DNA from: Antedon mediterranea
Taxonomy: Eukaryota; Echinodermata; Crinoidea; Comatulida; Antedonidae
Length of the DNA stretch: 64,000 nt
Assembly (NCBI RefSeq): GCF_964355755.1
Contig: NC_092670.1
Location: forward strand, 9,115,201-9,179,200
Direction of reading: 5' to 3'
Shown: positions 10,732 through 20,030 of the stretch, one piece after another
Position numbering within the stretch: position 1 is the first letter of the stretch
How the letters are laid out: each line of letters begins with the position of its first letter
Notes under the pieces: model-generated
The model's database searches: none
Seen by the model: the letters and a program-made list of their open reading frames with translations, nothing else
Told to the model about the DNA's origin: nothing
Position numbers and translations under genes: made by a program

Positions 10732-13700
10732 TTACTGTGTTCTTTTAATCATCATCACTATTTTCTTATGACTGTACAAATAAGTTGGCCATGTATGACT
10801 ATACCAATTGATGCCTGGACCACTGCCAGCAGCAATAGGTCCTGGCGTACGATAAGGCCCGTTTAGATTTGCATTTGTAAAAAGTCTATACCACCAGCCA
10901 CCTTTACCAGTCACAGCTAAGTTTAAGTTGCTATTCTCATCATTGTCTTTATCAAAGGTTGAAAATGGTTGCCCATTGTCAAATTCCATAGGGTTACCTA
11001 AAAAAAATGTATAATTTTTAGTATTATTTCATAACTTTTAAATACAGTTGTCTTCTTTGTATAAATAAATGGATATCTATTAGGAAATGGGAGGGGAAGA
11101 AGGGGAAGCCCTCCCTGGGATGCCCTCCCTGGGATAAGGGGGAGGGGTGTTGTACAAGTTTAAAAAAAATTATTTCATTTCAGTGATAACATGTTTTTTT
11201 TAATATAAATTTGATCTCTTATTTACCCTAAAATAAAATGTTTTGTGTAAATTTAATATTGATTACAGATACACTAACCAGCAGTTCCTGTAAATCCATA
11301 TCCTCGCAATCCAGTGATACTCATTCTATAGTTCGAGTCCTCAGTACCAATACGAAAATGAGAATATCTTGCCAACCTCAGTACATTTAAGTGGTCTGTG
11401 ATCTCTATTAATAGCTCATAATCACCATCAGATGTTATACGGTTGATCTGTTCGTTACCAATCCAGAACTCTGAGTTCACATTTCCAAAACCATCTTTGT
11501 AGTTGGCCCAATTGCGGTAAAAATTTACCGAACCATCCTCTCTTCGTTGTATCACCTAATATTAATAATAGGGAGTTTTCAAAGATGTTACGTCCCAACT
11601 TCCAATGCAAAGCTCTGCGAACTTTGTATAAAACAAATTGATATATTTCAAAATTTTATTAACATTCACCTTAACATCAAGGTATGGTTAACAATAACAT
11701 TAACACCAAAAAAAAACAACAAAAAAACAAATATATAAAAGAAAAAGCAATAATAAAAGCTTTCAATGTTGCATTTGCATTTTGATATATTTCAAAATTT
11801 TATTAACATTCACCTTAACATCAAGGTACAGTATGGTTAACAATAACATTAACACCAAAAAAAAAAAAAAAAAAAAACAAATATATAAAAGAAAAAGCAA
11901 TAATAAAAGCATTCAATGTTGCATTTGCGCAAGTCTTACAGAAAACCGTCAAAAATAGTGCAGAAAAATCACACTTCTATTCGACCAATGCAAACAAATG
12001 CAAGTCATGGTTATAGAAACCTATATTGGCCATCGTTTGTTTTACTGGAATCTGTCCCCTTAATAGGAGTGCCCCAAAGTAGAGTTTCTACTGTAAATAG
12101 GTTGTGGACATCTTCATTTTTACTTTGTAGGATTGAGGACTCCATAGTAGTGATAATGTAAATTGTATATCTACCAAGCTATTGTTTTCTACTCTTACTC
12201 CTTCCACCCTCTATTCACCAGCCTGTGCCTCCTTTGTTTTTATTTTCTAATATGTCCCAACTTGATTGCTTTATATTCTCCATCTCTCACTTGCATTGAT
12301 GAAGGGCTAGTGTTGCCAAAAATCTGCAATTTTTTTTGGCTGTTTTACTTTATCGTTTTGATTTAGCCTTTTTTTTCTTATTTTATTTTGTATCTCCATT
12401 AAGATCCAGCCACTGAATTGTCATTTTTTTTAGTCATTGCCTAGATGGATTTACAAATCGTTACTTATACTTACTGTCCATCCACCATCTGTGCTTCCAC
12501 CATCTGTCCGCATGTCACAGTAAACAGTAAATGCAGGTTTTCCATCATGAGGCTGTATCAAATAGTCACCACTCTCAGCTGAAGGATTGTTTTCCAAAAT
12601 TTCACCACAGTCCCTCATAATAGACTTATCTATTTTTGGGTTTTTTTCAAATAGAAAATAATTTGCACATTATAGGTGAAATGTGTAATTATAATTGTAT
12701 TTAAGCTAAATTAATTTCACAAAACTAACTAAACTGAAATCACAAAACATATTTTTCATTGCAGTGTTTTAATACGGGCAATATGTTGCATGTTGAAAAT
12801 TTAATTTTTTTAAAAATTTCCAAAATCCAGTTCTTTAAAACAATCAAATCATGAAAATAAAAATCTGTAAAATTTTTGGGAATGGAAAAAGGGAATTTAA
12901 TACATAAGGAGCTTATTCCCATTGTGTATAACTATTAGCTCCATTAACGCAATTTAAATATGGAGTAAAACAATAGCTCAATGTTATTAGAATTGATATA
13001 CAAATATTTTGTTTCTATAAAATTGTTAAAGCAAAGAAATTTTTGTTGTTTAAAACAAGGTTGCATAACTAACATATTAATTACAATGTAAAAGAATAGA
13101 TGTTTTTATGGCAAATGCATATGTTTTAGGCCAGCGTTCCGCAAACTTGTTATTTTGCTGCCTAAAATCAGGTTCCCCGGTACCAAACCACAGCCCAATG
13201 TAAGGAAATGTTGAAGAAAATGGACCTGTAGTTCCCCAGAAATTGCATTGTAATTTTAATTACTCTGATGATCCACCGAAATTCAGGGCAGTACGCTTCC
13301 CTTTGTTACGCACACGATGAATGTCATCGGAACTTTAGCTGCACATCAATTTCGTACAGTACAGTATGTTTACGATCATTTGGGGTATGTTCGGCCATAC
13401 TGCGTTGAAACACCGGTTCTCGTCAGATCACCGAAGTTAAGCAACGTTGGGCCCGGTTGCGTTCTGGATGGGAGACCGTCTAGAAATCGTGGCGGGTGCT
13501 GTATATACTGGAGAGTGATGGTGTTAATGGTAATATCGGACTAGCATATGATAGGCATGGGTTCGAGGTTATCTGTACCATACTAATTGCATCCTTAGGC
13601 AAGATGCTTTACTCTCATTGCCTAATCTGGTAAGCGCTGCACTGCTGGCTGCCGTGGGTCCGTGGAGGGCCTAATCCGAATTTCCTCACTGAGGACAGTA

Positions 13701-14149
13701 ATACAAAAAAAATACAAAATACAAAAACCACATAGGCCTGACTCATAACCATGTAGGCTAGGAAAACATATCATTTTTTTTTCTCAAGCTACCTCAAAGC
13801 CCTTAAAAAAAGGTTCCCCAAACATAGTTTGCAGAAGGCCGTTCTAGCCTACAACGGTTTCTGCTACAGTATCTCACAGATGGTAATTGGTCAAATTTTG
13901 TTTGGCATTAATATACCAGTTGCATAGTCTTGAAATACTAAAGGTGTAACAGATTTTAATAAAAACTGTTCAAGATTTTGCTAATTAAAAGTATATAACA
14001 AATTCCTCTTCTGTTCTCTCCCTATTCTGAACTATAACTTACAGACATTATTTGTACTTACTGCATTCACAGTTATCAGAAACTGTTGTTGGGCAACTGG
14101 CAGCCATCACAACCAACATACAGCAAATTACTAACATTCTGGAATCCAT
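10732..14149 (-). CDS. FREP-like gene A, secreted stand-alone fibrinogen-domain protein
   Basis: Exons: E1 14062-14149, E2 12475-12629, E3 11279-11555, E4 10732-10997; 786 nt, 261 residues, with phases 1-0-1 that fit. Residues 1 to about 20 are a signal peptide, then a short linker with C-E-C. The fibrinogen domain runs from about residue 36 to the end, with no collagen, coiled-coil or Ig part. Family marks seen: RDCGEIL, VYCDM, GGWTVIQRREDGS, SEFWIGNEQINRIT, the calcium-loop motif DKDND, KGGWWY and NLNGPYRTPG. Proteins of this kind usually bind acetylated sugars as innate immune lectins; that role is inferred. Oddity: the C-terminal Cys pair of the family is gone (NLAV for NCAV, and no Cys after GGWWY). 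E3 and E4 closely match gene D, while E1 and E2 match G0, so the gene is a mosaic. A weak splice acceptor precedes E2. Confidence 0.85.
11639..11935. repeat. 143-bp tandem duplication in gene A intron 2
   Basis: A segment starting TTGATATATTTCAAAATTTT at about 11639 repeats from about 11782, including AACAATAACATTAACACC, an A-run, and AAAGCAATAATAAAAGC. Gene D lacks it at this place. Confidence 0.8.
13393..13725 (+). repeat. 5S rRNA-derived SINE (SINE3-like), about 333 bp
   Basis: The head (13393-13508) is clearly 5S rRNA-like: GGCCATACTGCGTTGAAACA, then CCGAAGTTAAGCAACG (box A of the 5S internal promoter), GGGCCCGGT, GGATGGGAGACCG and GGGTGCTGTA. It lacks about six bases of the usual 5' end. 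An unrelated body with GCAAGATGCTTTACTCTCATT follows, and then an A-rich tail with ATACAAAAT words. The sister segment shows the empty site at about 1523. It is a retroposon, not a working 5S gene, and sits in intron 1 of gene A. Confidence 0.88.
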
Positions 14150-14236
14150 TCTGTATCGCAACTGAAAGCTTCCTCTCACAATATAACCGACAGCTTACTT
14201 GACCAAGACTATGTTTGATTCAGAAAAGTCTCTCAC

Positions 14237-14242
14237 TTTATA
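14237..14242 (-). promoter_or_regulatory. TATA box of gene A
   Basis: TATAAA on the minus strand lies about 90 nt upstream of the ATG at 14149, in the context GGCCTATAAAGTGAGAGA. It is at the same place as in G0, gene C and the orphan E1. Confidence 0.6.
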
Positions 14243-14980
14243 GGCCTAAAATTTGAAATTACGCAAAAAAGTGCGTGCATAATTTAATACTTCCTTGTTT
14301 GTATAGTAAACATCACATGCTGGAATCAATTGTTCTTAATTTATAATTGATTTTGTGTGGAATTCCCCTTATATTTCCAACCACCAATCCAATACATTAT
14401 TTAAACCGAATTCTTTATTTTAAATTTTTTTTTTTCACCTTTGATGATTAATTGGATACATCCCTGTTTGTATAGTAACCCTCACGTGCTGGAATCAATT
14501 CTTCTTTGTGATGGAGACAAAAGTATTTTCATAATTAACTCAAAAACCGTAAAATCAAATGGCTAATTAAGCATTATATGAAATTCCCTTTTGTTTCAAT
14601 TGTGATAAACTGAAAGTAATAACTATTGTTGATTTTATTATTGTTTTTTTTACCTATGATACGGTATCACGATGTGAAGCATACAAAAGTATTTTCACAA
14701 TCAACTTTTAAATATTCTGGGTATTTTTGTCCATTATTTTTAGTCTGTAAAATGTTATATACTAATTTTGAAAGCAAACGGAAAACAACAAATTTACATT
14801 TTTACAAACTGGTTTTAGACAACTGTTTGTTTCATTTAATATAAACATTTATAATGTCACATAATAGATATTCACTCAATCACTATCTATCTTTTTACAA
14901 ATGAAAGCTTCTTTACAGTATTTCCAGTCTTGTTTAATATTGTTTTACCTTTGGTAATAATAATTAGTGACAATCAGTAA

Positions 14981-15568
14981 GGGCCTGTTTCCATTGAGCA
15001 GAAAATACGGTTTTGAATACCGTTCTTTTCAAAAACGTTTTTTTCTTGCCAACAGAAATGGGTCTCCACAAAAAACCACAAAAGAACCGATCTTAAAAAC
15101 GGTTAAAAAAATCCCAATTAATTCCAGTCTTGATCGCAAAGAACCATTCTGAAACCAGTTTCCTAAAGCAAGTTTTAGCTGCAACACAATCGTGATCTCA
15201 ATTTGACCACAAAAACTAAACTCTGCTGCACTGTGACGATTGTCGTGGCCTAGTTATTTTTATTTCTCTAGATAGTGAGTATTTTAACTAAAAAATGTGG
15301 ACCAATGCAATTACAAGTTTCGTAATAAATATGTTGGGAGAAAAAAATATGAGTGGGAGGCTAGCCGGGTGTCAGAAGAAAGACTCACATGTTTATAAAT
15401 AAGAATATTGTAAAGCATGTGAAAGACGAGTTCAATTGCATTGTAGTATATAATGACGTCATTCATAACGAACGCACATGGACGGAACCGTTTTTATTGG
15501 TGTAAAAATTGAGCTGCAACAAATTATAAACAACTGTCGATTTTTTATTTTTCAATAGAAACAGGCCC
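14981..15568. mobile_element. PIF/Harbinger-type MITE, copy 1 (588 bp)
   Basis: The inverted ends are GGGCCTGTTTCCATTG and CAATAGAAACAGGCCC, flanked by TAA on both sides (14978-14980, 15569-15571). A 3-bp TAA duplication and GGGCCTGTTT ends are typical of PIF/Harbinger. No transposase is encoded. A second copy lies at 28381-29176. It occupies the spacer between genes A and B. Confidence 0.85.
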
Positions 15569-16193
15569 TAATAAACCTCAGTAAAATCAAATTGTTTACT
15601 ATATATGCTGATGCACGATACATTTTGAATAGCGCATTTTATGTTTAAATGAATTATATAGATAACTGTGACCTCTATTGTTTGGTCATGCTTTTATTAA
15701 GCTATGGTTACAGTACCACAAACTAGGTACTACTATATTTGTAAAAAAAATGAAATTTTAAAAATATTAATATAAAGAAAATATGTAATAAATTGCTGTA
15801 AGATTTATTCACTAATTTTATTATAATAACATGATGACTGCATGATTAAAAGGTTTTTTATTTATGACAAATAAACACTGGTAAAACTTTGAAGTACGGT
15901 ACATCATTGATTTCAAGTAGTGTTGTATTGGAAACACTTATGAACAAAACGTTGCAAAAAATGAATTTCTGAACCTTATATTTCATTTCTTTTTTTTGGA
16001 ATCAAGTTTTATACTGCAAACCTTTTAGTTTACTAATATTACTGAAATAAGGTTTACTTTGAAACATTTAGTGATTCCAATGGTATGCATAATCATACAA
16101 GATAAATTGTAAAATATGTGGTAGATATAAATGCACATGTTTGTATTGTATTGAGGGTCTACACAAGAATAAAATTATTTCTTGTCTTAACTC

Positions 16194-18495
16194 TTATGGT
16201 GCTCTCTTGACCATCATTACCGTCTTCTTTAAACTGTAGGCATAAGTTGACTTGAAATGATACCAAATTATGCCGTTATTAGTATTTCCAGAAGGAATAG
16301 GTCCATGGTGTGAGGTAAAGCCCATTCAGGTTTGACTCATGACAGGCATTGTACCACCAAGCACCTTTGTATTTCTCAGCACAGTTACCACCACCATTCT
16401 TATCATTGTCTGTATCATACGTTGTAAATTGTTGACCATTGTGGTATGCCAAAGAATCACCTAAACAAACAAAATATTATTAGGATCATAGTTTACACTT
16501 TATAAATCTTTAATTATGGAATATTTATTTATTAGATATATTATTATTATTATTATTTTTTTATTAAAAGACACTTTATATGCAAAATGAAAGTTAAAAT
16601 TATTTATCATCATCAACATCTTTACATATTGTTTTAAAATATTCATTTGACATGTACAGTATGATTGATTTATTTTATAATGATAAAGCGATAATCACAG
16701 CAGGTGATGACTTCAAAACTGCAGTATGTTGGTCCATGTAATCTTTATCACCATGTACAAAAGGTATACATACTGTATGCTCTTTTTATGACCATTGGCT
16801 AAAATATAAACGTTCAATCTCTGTTTTAATACCTTGAAATATAGGTGTATCTAATTGAAGATAAACTAACCTGCTGTTCCTGTGTATCCACTGATTATCA
16901 TAGTATAGTTAGACCTCTCACTACCAACACGAAAGTGAGAATATCTTGCAAACTTCATTTCATCCAAAGTGATCAGTCATCTCTTCTAAGAGCTCAAAAC
17001 TACCATCAGATGTTATACGGTTGATCTGTTCATTACCAAGCCAGAACTCTGAGTGCACATTTCCAAAACCCTTTTTGTAGTTGGCCCAATCAAGGTAGAA
17101 ATTTTCTGAACCATCCTCTCTTCTTTGTATCACCTGTCAAAGAAAATAATTTATAGTCTAAATAAAGTTAAAATGAAAGAGTGATCAAAATAAAAACTAT
17201 AAAGCCACTCCGAGAGTGCATACCCACGCCTACTGTAAAATTCTCCTACATAAGATTTCTCTGGGAAAATATATGTACGGTATATATATTTTTGTGTGTC
17301 TTAATCTGTTTGTGATTTAGGCTAATTTCACTACAAGCATATATGTGTATGCGAGTTTGGTGTAATGGTTATGTAACAAGCCTTTCAATTAACAATAGCT
17401 TCAGTTGACTAACAATAGAACAGCAACGCGAAAAACAAAAGAGTGAATTTGAAAAGAAAATAGGTTTTTTTAAACTACTCACATCAAAAAACGTGCACAT
17501 TAAATCAAATTATGTTTTAAGATTACAAATCACAAATTATAACTCTTGCCTCTTGTACAAAAATGGTGTTTTTTGGACAAGTAGTAGTAGAAAAAAAAAG
17601 TAGAAATGCAATTACAGTTTACTTGTTACTTTAAGACTGCTCGCCGGCTTTTTGAAAAATTCTGTCCTCTCTTTTAACACTAGCAGGTCTAAAAAGTATA
17701 CTAAAAAGTGGTCCAGAATTGGAACCGTGGTCCCAAATGGTCCCAAAATTTAATGGAATGGTCCTTGACAGAAACACATCCTTTGTTTTGGTGGGGGAAG
17801 TACAGTAGTAATAAATTTTAGGCTTATTTTGCCCACAATTTTTAGTTAAATTGTTGAATCATACATTATTATATTTTTTTCCTTTATTTATACTAATGTT
17901 TATTAGTTAATATTTTACATACTTTACCTTACCTTGCACATTACTGTTTTTTAATCCTATAACTTTACTTTCAATAAAAAAAAAAGGGGTTGTACTGTAC
18001 TTACTGTTCATCCACCATCTTCCTTCATGTCACAGTAGACCATAAACTCGGGTCCTCCATCATGTGGCTGTATTAAATAGTCACCACTTTGAGCAGAAGG
18101 ATCATTTTCCAAAATTTCTCCACAGTCCCGGATAAGACACTTCTCTATAATATTTACATTTCATATAATTATATATAGTAACAATAATTTGTATTATACA
18201 CACACCTTAATTCTTTTTATTTGATTGGAGGATTGTGGGTCACATGATATTCACATATATGCTATTGAACTCTTTATTACGTCATTGAGAGTACAACATA
18301 CATAGATGGGCAAACCTGGCAAATTTCTCCTTTATAGTACAGTCATCCCTACTCTATTCTACTTGTCTATTGGAGAAATATAACATACTTTAGTGCTTAC
18401 TTCTTGATGGGCATACAAGACTTTCATGATCCATTGAAAGACTTTGAGCCAAGCACAACTGACATACAGCCAATTAGTATTATACTGGAATACAT
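16194..18495 (-). pseudogene. FREP-like pseudogene B, several disabling lesions
   Basis: All four exons are recognisable with splice sites in place: E1 18401-18495, E2 18005-18144, E3 16871-17133, E4 16194-16460. E1 has an in-frame TGA after about 23 codons, and its length (95) breaks the phase. In E2 the conserved GGWT codon TGG has become TGA just before the donor. E3 is one base longer than in gene E (263 against 262; AAAGTGATC for AAGTGATC), a frameshift. E4 also has an extra base (GGTCCATGG for GGTCCTGG near 16300). The TATA box is degraded (CAGATAGAGG at about 18592). It is closest to gene E by eye. An alternative of multiple sequencing errors is unlikely with four separate lesions. Confidence 0.9.
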
Positions 18496-19364
18496 TCTGT
18501 ATCACACTTAAAGCTTCTTCACACAATGTTTTAACTGACAGCTTAACAGCTTACTTTCTAGGTAAAGACTATGTTTGATACAGGCATGTCGCCCAGATAG
18601 AGGCATAACTCTAAGTTAAATCTGGGTTAAGTACTATACTTAAACAATGAAGCAGTAAAGAAAACCTTAAAACTTCAGTAAAGGAGAGACAACACAGATG
18701 TTGGAAGGAATTCTGTTTTTTTATACAGTAATTGTTTTGTTTGTATGTTAATTCTCATGTTATTGAAGGAAAAATTCTACATACAGTAAAGGATACTTGT
18801 TTCCGTATAGGAAAGTAAACATGTTGGAAGCAATCATTCTTATTTTATGGCATATAAACAACAATCCATTATCTGATGATATTGATTGATAAGGAGGTAA
18901 TTATTTTTATTATTTGTTGGTTGGTTGTAAGATGTTCTTTATTGCTTTCCTGTCACGTCAGCCCTGGATTAAGTTGGCTATTTTTTATTTCCAATAGATT
19001 TCCAGGATTACAGGATATTTATATATAGACTTATTCCAGCCTCCTACATCAGCTCAGTATAAGTTCTTGAATTGTATGCACATGGGTGATTCCGTTTCTA
19101 CTTTAAGTATCGTCGATTGTGCCACAGTTTATTAAGATTTTTTCAAAGTAAAGACGTTTGTTGAATCGTGGAGGTATCTCCATGCTTGAATTCAACTGCG
19201 ATAGGGAGATTATACCAATTATTATGAATGCATCTAGGATTTGCTAAACTGAGCCCAGGGATTTCCCTTTTTGCAAAAACATGCATGTTGAGGTGTCGAA
19301 GGTTATTGTCTTGTGTATACAAAGTTCAAGGATGAAATATTCATTCATTGTGAAAACTATTTAA

Positions 19365-19519
19365 AGCTCTGTCTACTCTATCAAACTAGTTTGACAAACA
19401 ATTGTGATGCGCCCATATATGGACATGATGATGTCATATCACTACCATATTTGGATATATCACTACCATATTTGGGAAAATATTTTTGTCGTAACTAATT
19501 TGATAGTGTAGACAGAGCT
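19365..19519. mobile_element. 155-bp MITE with AGCTCTGTCTACACTATCAAA-type ends
   Basis: The ends are AGCTCTGTCTACTCTATCAA and the complement TTGATAGTGTAGACAGAGCT, flanked by TAA on each side (19362-19364, 19520-19522). A much shorter member with the same ends is at 50391-50445, in an intron of the first cysteine-rich peptide gene. No coding capacity. Confidence 0.8.
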
Positions 19520-19730
19520 TAATAGTGGTGGAACTGAAAATAAATACTCAGGTTCACTCAAAGTTCAGTTTGCATCAACTTTTAATTTTGTTTTCAAATG
19601 TTTTTTTTAATGATACGGGTACGGTCCTTTCACTTTTTATTTATTTTCTTGTATCATAAGTCTGATTAACTAAACAATTTCATAAACATCAATTAGATAT
19701 ACAGCTACAAAATATAGAGTAAGTTATACT

Positions 19731-19824
19731 TTTACAATAAAATTTAATGACAAAAAACAAGAAGAATGACGTTTCGGAACCATCATGGTCGATCTTGTTT
19801 TTTGTCATTAAATTTTATTGTAAA
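19731..19824. repeat. Perfect 31-bp inverted repeat (hairpin)
   Basis: The left arm 19731-19761 starts TTTACAATAAAATTTAATGA and the right arm 19794-19824 is its complement. The 32-base loop is AGAATGACGTTTCGGAACCA and onward. Origin unknown; it may be a fold-back element. Confidence 0.85.
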
Positions 19825-20030
19825 GTTATAGTAAGCGTCTATTAATTCATAAGTTATACTTTCTACTAACTATTAGATAACATGAATACAGTATTAACAT
19901 GGATAGGAATTAATGGGCCTAAAATAAGACCAAACACTTTCCATAACAAATATACATAAATAGAGTAATAAGTACTATTTTTGTATAAAAATAAAAATTA
20001 ATTATGATACAAAAGTAATGAAATGTCTTC

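Larger units (their letters stand above)
18496..20030. other. Spacer between genes B and C, no gene seen
   Basis: The first part (about 18540-19020) matches the upstream regions of gene E (35600-36060) and about 28080-28360. It also holds the MITE and hairpin listed separately. The small open frame at 19313-19498 overlaps the MITE and is not a gene. Confidence 0.6.

Noticed and set aside
13393-13508. Functional 5S rRNA gene
   Set aside because: The first bases are missing, the middle has several changes, and an unrelated SINE body with an A-rich tail follows. The sister copy has an empty site.
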